Source: Thereva unica (taxonomy: Eukaryota > Arthropoda > Insecta > Diptera > Therevidae). Taken from it: 64,000 nt of DNA. Under the pieces are notes generated by a model. That model made no database searches and was not told the DNA's origin. It saw only the letters and a list, made by a program, of their open reading frames with translations. Positions 11,516-22,261 of this stretch are shown in pieces. Every line of letters starts with the position of its first letter. Position 1 is the stretch's first letter. Location of the stretch: assembly GCA_949987705.1 (NCBI GenBank), contig OX465281.1:178450516-178514515 (forward strand), in the 5' to 3' direction. The translations under genes were made by a program, and so were the position numbers.

Positions 11516-11831
11516 GGGCCTTATCATAGTTAGCACGGCGAAAAAATGACAGCGCCGTTTGTCGTTGTCATTTTTCATATCATAGTTGGCGAATGCAGCG
11601 ACACGGCAGTTTTCAACAAAACGTTATCATGGTTGTCGCTTGAAAGTGTTTGCATATTTTTAACAGTGAAGAAAGATTGTTTGTTTAAATTGTGGTGTGT
11701 GGTGTGAAGTAGTTTTTATATTTTGGCAAACATTAAATTAATTTTATTAATAGAATAAATATTAAAAAAGCGTATAAAAAAGAAAATCATAATCATATAA
11801 ACAATTAGTTTGTGAAATACTTATATAGAAG

Positions 11832-13055
11832 ATGAGTTCGTTTGAGGTTTGGTTCCACGACTCAGAGGATGAAAGCTCTGACAATGACCAAATTGATAAG
11901 ATGGAAAATTTAAGGATCAAAAGGCAAAAATGAGAGACGATTCTAATCCTTTAGAATTACCTGACACAATGTAAGTTAAATTAAATTATTCCCAAAAGTT
12001 ATATTGATGATGCTATTAGATTTGTTGCATATTTTCGCCTATCGAAAGAAGGATTTATGTATTTATTAAATATATTTGAGCTTAAATGCAAACCAGCCAA
12101 AAGAAGTTTTTCTGTCCCATCGATAGTAAAACTAGCTGCTTCATTATGATTTTTTGCTGAGGGAGCATATCAAAAAGGTGTGTTCAATGATTTCAATGTT
12201 GGTGTAGCACAGTAGACATTTTCATACATTTTATCGGAAGTGCTTGAAATTTGCCCAGCATTAATCAATTTCCCTAATGAAAACGAAAGAAAGGAAATTA
12301 AAAGGGATTTTTTATAATAAGTACGGATTCCCTGGAATTATAGGATGTGTGGATGGCACACATGTAAAAATTATTTCTCCAGCAAAAAATATACATCTGT
12401 TTTATAACAGAAAAGGCTACCATAGCCTTAATGTAATGCTTGTATGTAGGTTTCATAAATAAAAATTTTACAATTGAAGTAAAAGGATTAATTTCTTATT
12501 TCAAAAGGTATGCGACAATAAAATGAGCATTCGCTTTGTTGACGCCAACAGTCCAGGATCATCGCATGACTCTTTTATATGGAATAACTGCATTATAGAT
12601 AATATGCTGTCAAAGGAAAGTGCTGAAGGAGAGGGAAATACTTGGATTCTAGGTAAGACTTTAATTTTTGTTAACCATTTCAACTGTACAAAATGATTTA
12701 ATGTCATATTACTTTCAAAGGTGATGCCGGCTATCCCCTCAAATCATATTTAATTACGCCATTTAGAAGTCATCGTGATAGAGGGGACAACAGTGATGAA
12801 GGAAGATTTAATGAAGTTCACTCCAAAGTGAGGATCATTGTAGAAAGGACGATAGGGGTGCTTAAAAATACATTTCGCTGTTTACTGGGCGCCAGAGAGT
12901 TATACTACAAACCAGAAAAAGCTATTAAAATTATAAATGTTTGCTGTGCTCTCCACAACTTATCTAAACATCACACAAAGTATTGCAGTCTGTTCATACA
13001 TAGTTGTATCCATCTCCAATTTCTTTTTTTCAATTTCCATTATCTCTATTTTTAA
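11832..13055 (+). pseudogene. HARBI1-like DDE transposase, degraded
   Basis: The first exon-like start is MSSFEVWFHDSEDESSDN. A decayed N-terminal half follows, with two in-frame stops (YIDDAIRFVAYFRLSKEGFM; GAYQKGVFNDFNVG). The core is FPGIIGCVDGTHVKI with the YNRKGYHSLNVMLVC block at 12277-12462. The second Asp region is VDANSPGSSHDSFIW and the third region is GDAGYPLKSYLITPF. The Glu-containing segment is near FNEVHSKVRIIVERTIGVLK. Family DDE motifs remain recognisable but frameshifts and stops make the gene dead. Confidence 0.85.
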
Positions 13056-13835
13056 TTTGGTGGCACTTTGTTTAAGTTTTTGAGTTCCCTCGAAAATTTT
13101 AACCTTTTTTTCTGTTGCATCGGACAATCTTTTTAGATATTTGTTCGCATTTTCTAGATGGTTGGTAATTTTATTTAATAAATTTGTTTGCTTATCCAGC
13201 ATCTCTTTTCTAAATCCCGATTATTCATCAACGTGTTTTCTTCTTTTTCCATGTTGGTTTCTAACCACATGATCTTGTTGCTGCTGTTTCTGTTGTGAGC
13301 TCTGCTGCTGTTCTGGCTCCTGCTGCTGTTCTGACTCCTGTTGTTGTGTTCTGGCTCTCGTTGCTGCTCTGGATATTGCTCTTGTGTTGAATTAACGTTC
13401 TTATTGTTATTGGCACCTAGTATGCCAAAAACTTTGGAATTCAGTTGAACAACTTCATTTAATGATAGCAAATTAATTACTTGTTCCTCCAACGGTGATA
13501 TATGTGCCATTTTAAATGAGCCACCACCAGTTGATTTTAATTGTTTTCGGTTGTGTGCCAACTTTTTCTTAAGTTTTACTTTGTAGTCGGACCAAACCTG
13601 AAAATTACATATTATTAATAAACAATAAAATTAATGCAGTTTTTACTACCTTTTGCCATGCTAGACTATTCCTTAATGGTGGCCCCAAGGAATTTATTTT
13701 CTGGGTCAACCTCTCCCATTCTCTTGAATATTCTTCTTTAGAAGAGTTAAAATCCGCGAATTTCAGTCCTTTAGCTAAGCCCGGGTGCTTAACCATAAAT
13801 TCCACCATTTCCTGAAATTGGCGTCTCGTCGTTAC
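12960..13835 (-). pseudogene. Myb/SANT-like DNA-binding protein of the Harbinger element
   Basis: Read on the minus strand: MVEFMVKHPGLAKGLKFADF followed by EEYSREWERLTQKINSLGP, then W residues spaced as in Myb/SANT-like (MSANTD-type) domains. A Gln/Asn/Ser-rich linker and a C-terminal coiled-coil-like segment (LLNKITNHLENANKYLKRLS) follow. Two frames overlap (13605-13808, 13175-13561) and the tail is at 12960-13202, so there is a probable intron or frameshift. It converges with the transposase gene, as expected for a two-gene Harbinger element. Confidence 0.65.
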
Positions 13836-14125
13836 TTTTAAGCAAAAATTGAAATAATAGGGTTTGTTACTATGTTATTTAAAAACTAATTTTGAATAAT
13901 TACTGAATTTTTTATAGCGATATGTTTACCGCTGTGTAAGTTAGCGGGATGAACTGCCAACGAGATTGTATGTTGTTTTTGGTTTAGGTGCATAAACCTA
14001 TACCAAGTTAATGTACCCAGGTACTTAAAACCAGTGTACAGATATATAATTCAGCCCAAGTGCTTAAACTTGTGCTGTAAGTGATGGATGTAGAAAAAAC
14101 TCGACAAGAAAAATTGAAACGCACC

Positions 14126-14326
14126 AGTTACTTGTTTGTTAATAACTAAAAATCTTTATTTCATTACTGGTTTATATACAAGAACCTTATTTGCGATGTA
14201 AGGGTTTTTATGTAATGTAAAAAATTAATTTCTATAAATGCCCATTTTTCAATATCAGCGGATATATTTAGGCTTTATTGATTTCAAAATTTCACTTACG
14301 GAATTCGCTGATTTTGCAAAATAGGC
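14126..14326 (+). repeat. 201-bp direct repeat, copy 1 (in BEL-B 3' LTR region)
   Basis: Identical, base for base by reading, to 15028-15228 (constant offset 902). It contains TTTATT and CTTTATT motifs, which are AATAAA on the element's strand. It lies beyond the polypurine tract of BEL-B. Confidence 0.9.
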
Positions 14327-14456
14327 TTTAAATGAATTTATTGACACCAAATTAGTTCAATCGAGTACAAAAATATTATTACATACGTGATTAATTTTGA
14401 GTGCATGAGTATATTTTTTTTTTTTTTAAATAAGGTCACACAAGAGTAATGACCTT

Positions 14457-16620
14457 TTAAATTGTACATTCTGCCCCCGTTGATCTCTGATCAAATATTG
14501 AATCATTGTCCAAGTCGAAGGTGAATGCTGGATTGCGTTGGTTCTTCTTGGACGCTTTAGTTTTTACCTTTGATGTGGCTGTTGGTGGCTTGGATCGTTG
14601 AGACGTTTCACTATTGGTTGTAACTATAGGGTTTTTAGCTTTAAAGTACAAAAATGCTATTACTGCAACACCAAGAGCCAGGCTGATATATCCTATGGTA
14701 TACTGATGAATATCGTGATGCTGGAACCGCGAAACACCCCTTTCTGCTTCTTTTAGTTCATTTATTCCTCTGTGTATTTTTTCATATTCATCTGGTAAGT
14801 TGTTGATTGCGATCATATCACGCTTTATTTCTGTTATTTGTGGCAATTTGCTGATGTTAAAATTATTTGTTGATGCGACAAATGATGTTTTAAATGATGA
14901 CGTATATAACTTGTGTGGCTGAATCGTTGTGAATTCGTCCTTTATGATACAGTCATCATCCATTTCAATAATACCTGTGCCATCCAATGTTTTTTGATAG
15001 GTGTCTTCATTACAAATGATGTTGATGAGTTACTTGTTTGTTAATAACTAAAAATCTTTATTTCATTACTGGTTTATATACAAGAACCTTATTTGCGATG
15101 TAAGGGTTTTTATGTAATGTAAAAAATTAATTTCTATAAATGCCCATTTTTCAATATCAGCGGATATATTTAGGCTTTATTGATTTCAAAATTTCACTTA
15201 CGGAATTCGCTGATTTTGCAAAATAGGCAGGAGGTCTGTTTGAAGGCTACGTATAACCAATGATTTCGTTGAAAAAGCTGAATCCATCTAGGTCCGTTGT
15301 TGACTTCTATAACTTGACAGTTATTCAATGAAGATCCATGAATGAGTAAATCTAATTCACAGATGGTAGATTTTGGACTAGCGCGGAACATAAGATGGTG
15401 TTGCTTACACATATATTGGAGAGTAGTGCTGATCGTGCATAAAGCTAATTCTTGGTCCTTTAATGAATAGTACTGGTCTCTGTGCATATCCACAATGAGG
15501 TAATTATTCTCAATGAAAATCATTTTTGCTTTGCCATCCTGTAACCATGGTACTGGAACAATGTGGAATAGTTCGAAACGTTCGTACGTTACTAGTGGAA
15601 TCTTTAATTTGAAGATAACACATGTAGGCGTAATTCCTGTTTCAATTGTTATAAGACTATATAATTCTAAAACGTTTGATACTGGAGGTAATCGTAGCGA
15701 GGATGGCAAATTATCTTTGATGTTTTGCATTTTACTTGTCATTTGATCTGGTGTTACAATGCTTGGATTTATTTTCCCGTGATGACTGTCTATGACCATT
15801 TGTATAAGAGAATCTTGTAGTCTTCTGTAATTTTCCATCATTATCAGTAGCCTGGTTGCTGCTTGGTTATACAATTTATCTAACTTCTGTTGATGTAATT
15901 CTTCCCCTACCTTGGACGTCACTTTGTTAGTTTCTTTAATGAATCTGTTGATCTCTTCGAAATGCTTTTGATTCTCTAATTGAGTATGTTCCATTAGTTG
16001 AATGGTGTTGTCTATAACTGACGTCTGATTCTTAACTAATGTAAGAATTTGCTCGTCATTTTCTCGCATATTGTTAACAGTAGCTTCCATTCGTTGAGCA
16101 TAGTTTGAGTCGAGTACTCCAAACAATGAGTTGGCTATGTTTCCCACAATATTTAAAGCTCCTCTTTTTCTTCTGACGGTAGTGTTATTTCGCCTTAAGT
16201 AATGACCTTGTTCTCTTAAATATTCCAATTGTCGAATGAAATGATAGGTTGTTGTATTGCAGTATTTATCTGTTCCACGGGTACATATATCTCTGAGTTG
16301 GTTGACTCCTGCAGACATTGTGTTGAATTCCCCCCAAAATGTTGACATGTTGTAGTAAATGATCAATGTCCATTCGTTATTAATCATATTAACCATTCCC
16401 ATTCTTTCAAAAATTGCACCTGGTGACGATGTGTGTGGTGTTATTTTGATTGCATGTGTGCCCATAGTGGTTGCTAACATTGTGGTTAGCAACAAAGTTG
16501 TTGCAACTGATGCGTTAGAGTTACCTTTTTTACGTTTTGAAGGGGGTTCGCAATCTTGTGATTTGGGTTCATTTGATGAGCTTGTCGGCTCGTTGGATGG
16601 TTGCTCTTGAGTTGCATTAT
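14457..16620 (-). pseudogene. BEL-B baculovirus-F-like env, split by a 201-bp insert
   Basis: In frame after the integrase tail comes a hydrophobic leader (ATTLLLTTMLATTMGTHA), then an ectodomain with a furin-type site RRKR, followed at once by a fusion-peptide-like stretch (GALNIVGNIANSLFG). This is the layout of gypsy/errantivirus env and baculovirus F proteins. The ectodomain stops being env-like at 15229. After the 201-bp repeat it resumes at 15027, and a transmembrane segment (YTIGYISLALGVAVIAFLYF) with a basic tail ends at 14457. The insert breaks the gene, so it is inactive. Confidence 0.8.
15028..15228 (+). repeat. 201-bp direct repeat, copy 2 (inside BEL-B env)
   Basis: An exact copy of 14126-14326 that interrupts the env ectodomain between CAGACCTCCT and CATCAACATC (minus strand). 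It adds a frame disruption. No clear target duplication is visible. Confidence 0.9.
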
Positions 16621-17980
16621 CTGCTTCCATAGGTAAGACAGCTAATTTGTGTATTGGTCGTCTCAAAACTCCACTTGATGTTTTAACGTCTGCTACTCGT
16701 ACAAATCCATCTTCTCCTCCTTCGATTACTTTAATGACTCTACCCAACACCCATTTTAGTACCGGCAGATTGTCCTCCTTTATCAGTACTAAAGCTCCTG
16801 TTTTTAAGTTTTCTCTTGGTGTTTTCCACTTATACCGCTGTTGAAGACTACTAAGATATTCTGTAGACCACCTCTTCCAAAAGTCGTGCTTTATCTTATA
16901 TAATGCTTCATAACGATGTCCTAAGGTCTTGTTGTTTTCTGAAGCTTGGGAATCAATTGTACTTGTAAGAGGTTCTCCAATTAAGAAATGCCCTGGCGTG
17001 AGTGCTGTTAAATCATTTGGATCGTCTGACATGGGTGTGAGTGGTCGTGAATTAAGAACTGCTTCGATTTCCACTATTACTGTTTCCAACTCTTCATAAG
17101 TTAACGATGCTTCTCCAATGTGTTTTCTGAGTAGTCCTTTCGCTGACTTCACGGCTGCTTCCCACAGTCCTCCAAAATGGGGTGATCGAGGTGGTATGAA
17201 GCTGAACGTAATACCTTTATTGTGATAAAAAAATGTAATATCCTTTTCGGCCTTGGAAGAATATATTGTCTCGTGCAATTCTCCGAGTTGATTTTTTGCA
17301 CCGACAAAATTGGTTGCATTGTCACAATAGATTTTATTGCAATTTCCTCTTCTGGATGTGAATCGCTTCAATGCTGATATGAACGCATTCGTGCTTAAAT
17401 CGGTAACAAGTTCCAGATGCACTGCTTTAGTGGCAAAACAGCAAAAAACTGCTATATACGTTTTTTGTGGTTTCTTACCTCTTACTTTGTAGTGTGTGTA
17501 TATAGGTCCTGCAAAATCGACTCCAGTATTAACGAATGGTCTGGCTGGTTGGACTCTTGCTATTGGTAAATTTCCCATTATCTGGTTTAGTGTTATAGGC
17601 TTCCTCTTTACACAAATAATACATTTACTAGTAACATTTCGTGCCATAGTTTTACCCTTTATCGGCCAATATTTTTGCCTGATAATGTGTAGGAGTGCTT
17701 GTGGGCCAACGTGTTTGTTGGTCTTGTGAATATGATCTAGTACGAGCCTCGTAAACCAATGATTATAAGGTAATAATGCCGGATGTTTAGCTTCATACGT
17801 TAATTTCGATGATTGTATTCTGCCACCTACTCTCAAAACGCCGTTCTTATCGATGAAGGGTGACAAACTACTAATATGGCTTGATGAAGGTAAACTCGAA
17901 TGTCTTTTAAGTTGCTTCAGTTCTTCGCCGAACGTATCTGCTTGGATTATCACAATGATTTTCGTTAGAGCGAACGCCAA
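16620..17980 (-). pseudogene. BEL-B integrase with DUF5641 tail (first half of a 928-codon frame)
   Basis: Zinc-binding region: HKTNKHVGPQALLHIIRQKY with CIICVKRK. The DDE core has NTGVDFAGPI, YCDNATNF and PHFGGLWEAAVKSAKG (D, D, E all present). The DUF5641 tail includes LTPGHFLIGEPL, LVLIKEDNLPVLKWVLGRV and GGEDGFVRVADVK. No stop separates this from the following env-like sequence. Confidence 0.9.
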
Positions 17981-20900
17981 TTCTTCTGTTGTAAGTTACT
18001 TTGGGGCTCCGTTTTCGTCTCTTTAAAAAATGTTCGTGACAGTCGTAAACAATAAGCGATAATTCTGTTCAGTTTCATTAAAGAGTTCCCATGATTGATC
18101 TGTTCTAATAGTGAGTGCGAATCCACAGACATTATCAAAACCTCTTTTCTTTGCTTTGTTTCATATTGTGACACTTCCCGTTTGTACAGACTTGGCCATT
18201 TTGTTTCAGGACCGTACAAGAACAATGGACCATAAGCCCATAAATGACAATCTTTGAATTTTGCGGCTGTGGCTCCTCGTGAAAGGATATCTGCTGGATT
18301 TTGTTCTGATGGCACATGCTTCCACTGCGTTGTACTGGGTAACTGTTGAATAGATGCTATTCTGTTTGCAACAGAAGTTTGATGTAAAGCAGGTTGAGAG
18401 TTGATCCAGTCTAATGTTATTGTTGAATCAGACCATAGAAAGTTTTCACATTTTGTTAAATGTAAGTCCTGCTTGATTCTACCATTTAATTCTGCAGCTA
18501 GAAGGGCAGCACATAATTCCAAACGGGGAAGTGTTGTACCTGATGCTGGCGCTACTTTTGATTTTCCACATAAAAGTTGAGTTGATATAGTACCATCTTT
18601 GTATTTTGCTCTAATATAGACTGCTGCTCCATATGCTTTCATGCTGGCATCTGCAAATGTGTGAATCTGAATGTCCACTGGAACTCTTTTCCCAAAAAGA
18701 TGTCTTGGAAATCGTACATCATTTAAATTTTCTAAGTCTTCTCTAAATTTCATCCATGCTTCGTGATATTCTGTTGGAAGTGCTTCGTCCCAACCAAGTT
18801 TTGATTTCCATAATTCTTGCATGAATAATTTAGCTCGAAGAATTACCGGTGATACTAATCCTAATGGGTCAAACAAGCTGGATATATCAGATAATACTGT
18901 TCGTTTGGTAACTCGTTTGTATTTTGGTTTACTGACTTTAACTTTTAATTCATCTATATATGGAATCCAAACGAGTCCTAAGGCTTTCAATTGATTGTCT
19001 TCACCAAGTTCGTTGAATTCTAGTTGGAGTGCTCTATGCTCTACTGGTATGTTTTCTAAAAGCTTTGCATCATTAGCGCACCATTTTCTTAACTGGAAAC
19101 CTGCTGACTGTAAAATTTTTTGAATCTGTTGTTGCATTTCCAAGGCTTCTGTCAAAGAATCTGCTCCGGCCATTCCATCGTCCACATAAAAATTATTGTC
19201 AATCATTTTACAACCCAAAGAGTATTTATGTCTATTTTCTATTGATAGTTGTTTAAGACATCTCGTAGCTTGATATGGTGCTGGTTTAGTCCCAAAGGCA
19301 ACACTTCGTATCTCATAGCATTGTAGTGGTTCTTCTGGGCTCTTTCTATACACCATAAGCTGGAAACACCTGTCACTCTCATCGAGATGAATCCGCAAAT
19401 ACATTTGCTTTATGTCCGCTGAAAACACGAATCTCGGCAACCTGAACCTCAATAATACAGTGAATAACTCTGGATGTTGAGTTGCACCATTCATCAATAT
19501 GCTGTTTAGGCTGACGTTGTTTTCTGTTGTGGCTGAGAAATCGAATACTGGACGAATGCTTGTTGAAATGCTGTCTGGTTTTTCAACATAAAAATGTGGT
19601 ACAAAATGATCATTTGCTGAAGGATCTGGAAAGGGAACCTTTGCTATATAACCAAGATCCTCGTACTCCTGTAAAATCTGACGATATTTAATGTTTATCT
19701 CTGTATTTGCCAGTAGTTTCCTTTCCAGTTGAAGAAATCGTCGTGTAGCACTTCTACGGGAATCACCTAAGCAGCTTGGATCTTTAGAAAACGGAAGTTT
19801 AACTATGAATCTGCCATTGCTGTCTTTCTTGAAGGTTTTTTGAAAATGTTCTTCACATTGTTCTTCTTCTTGAGTTAACCTCTTTGTAGTTGGTTGAGTG
19901 TCTTCAATCTTCCAGAATCTTTCAATTGAGTCTTGTAGAGTACTATCTTCCACTGTGTTGACTGCACATGTTTGATTAATTTCTTCAAATGATTTCGACG
20001 GACTTTTTCCTGCGACAATCCATCCAAATACTGTGTTCTGCAGTCTTGGCTTGCCTTTTTCGAGCTTGATTTGTTTCATTATAAGAACCTCACAAAAGAG
20101 CTCGGCGCCAATAAGTAGATCTATTTTTGAAGGTTTGTCAAAGTTTGGATCGGCTAACATAATGTTATTTGGTATCTTCAAAACGTTTCGGTCTATTTGG
20201 TGGGCTGGTTGATCTGATACTACTTGAGGGAGCACAAATGCGTCTAAGTGTGCTGTATAACTTGATGTGCTTGATGAAAGTTTGATGTTGACTCGCTGTC
20301 TGCTTCGTTGTTTAATATTCCCAACACAATTCATATGCATTTCGGTTGAATTCTTTGGAAGACGTAAACGTTGAACTGCTTCAGTTGAAATAACACTAAT
20401 TTGAGATCCTGCATCTAACACTGCTCTTAATGAAACAAGATTTCCATCTATGTCACTAACACTCACTATAACGGTACTCAAAAGGATTTGGCTGTTATTT
20501 GTTAGTGTGCTACCTGCTGCGACTGTAGAAACCGCACCTTCAATTTCAGTGCTATGTGGGCTGGCAGTAATGTTCTTCTTAGCCCCTTGCTTTGACGTCT
20601 CGGTTTGACTTTGATGGTCTGTAGAATGCAACAAGGTGTTGTGACGCTTGTGGCACTTGGTGCAGTTGCGAGAGGGACATGACTGAGCTGAGTGACCTTT
20701 CTTTAAGCAGTTATAACATAATTTCAACCTTTTCACTGTTTCCAATTTTGCTGGCAGACTCTGTTTCAAAAATGCTTTACAATTGAAGATTTGATGTTTT
20801 TCCGGACAAATTGAACAGTTAACATCGTTGGTTATTGATAATGCTGTGCGAAAGCGTGGTGATACCTTGACCATACTGTCTGCAGTTGCCACACGTCTCT

Positions 20901-21112
20901 CCTTTCCTAAAGCTTCTAGAGCTTGAAATCTGGATTCTATAAACTTCAGCAACGTGTTAAGTGATGGTAAGTCCCTTGGATTCTCTAATCGTTGTTCAAA
21001 GAGTTGATGTGTTGATCGATCCAACTTTTTGATCAAAATGTGAATTAATAATGGATCCCAATCACGTGTCGAGATACCGAGATTAGCAATACCCGAAAGG
21101 CATTCCTTAGTA
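17965..21112 (-). pseudogene. BEL-B gag C-terminus, protease, reverse transcriptase, RNase H
   Basis: The frame begins TKECLSGIANLGISTRDWDP right at the BEL-C target duplication. Zinc knuckles are CSICPEKHQIFNC and CYNCLKKGHSAQSC, plus a further Cys/His set. The protease motif is AVLDAGSQISVIS (DAG). The reverse transcriptase has FSADIKQMYLRI and the catalytic YVDDGMAG. RNase H has IHTFADASMKAYGAAVY, LPRLELCAALLAAEL and WSDSTITLDWI. A single frameshift near 17985-18000 separates this 1023-codon frame from the integrase frame. Otherwise it is intact, so the copy decayed recently. Confidence 0.9.
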
Positions 21113-21117
21113 GTATC

Positions 21118-22094
21118 TGTATGGGCTGTGAAAAGCCTATTAGAATGCTCAGTGGATGGCTACAACGTGTAATTCCAGAAAAACAAATTCTTACACTTCA
21201 CTTTAAATATTTTTATTTGTTAAAAATAAACTCGAAAATTCATATACAAACTTCCACCTTAATACTAAAAATTCTCTTAAAAAAATACAGTTCAAATTTT
21301 AATTTTATTTACAATTTGATATGAACTTAGTTCCGATGAATAGTTTTCAATCCAATATCAACTCCTTGTTCCAATTCTGCGTGTGATCTATGGCTGCCAC
21401 TTGCTTGTTTAACTAAAATTCAAATAACTTTAAAGTTTTATTAGGGTTCGGGAATGTAAAACAAAATATCCCGAGTCAAAAACCTTCGAGATGTCTAGGA
21501 TATGCGGAAAGGCGTCAAAGACCGACCTTCTGGATAGGATAGGGAATATAAATATTGTTAGATAAATCCTGAGTCAAAAAACCTACAGGATTTTCGAGTA
21601 GAAATATTATTAGATAAATCCTGAGTCATAAAACCTACAGGATTTTCGAAAGGCGTCATAAACCGACCTTTTTTTGGATGGAGATCACTAGCCTCAGCTT
21701 GGGTCTTCTAGCTCATAGCACGTAGAAGATCAGATTGTGATCTAAGTTTGTGCCCAAAGTGCTCCGATATTTATTTGCAATTTCACAATAGATCAGTCGA
21801 ACTTGGTGGGGAGTTTCGAATTCCCACTCTCCATTGTGAATAAAGTTTATTTGTGTGTATTCGTGTCGCTGACATCGGCTGTCAGAATGTCAGCCGGGTA
21901 AGTGTTTATTTTATGTTTTTGATCATAAATTAATTTATTGTATATATTTTATATATTTTTTTTAGATGCTTGGGACATTGGGGGCCGTGTTCGAGGCAAA
22001 CTTTTAGAGTTTTTTAGTGTTGTCAGGTATGTATTGTTTTTTTATAAGATTAATTCTTTTTTATAAAGTTTGTTTACTTTTAGGATCCTGAACA
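21118..22094 (-). repeat. BEL-C 3' LTR (977 bp)
   Basis: The same sequence as the 5' LTR, apart from one fewer T in the T-run near 21960. The near-identity indicates a recent insertion. Confidence 0.92.
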
Positions 22095-22261
22095 TTCTCC
22101 GGGGCCTTGAAGCGCTGGCTTCAAAATTTTTTGTATGTTTTTTTTTTGTTTTTGTTAGAATAAGGTTTATTATTATCATTTGTTATTGTTTTGTTTTTTT
22201 TAATAAAATTCTAGTTTAAATTCATATATTGGTTATTTATTTCGATCTTGTTTGTTGGTTA

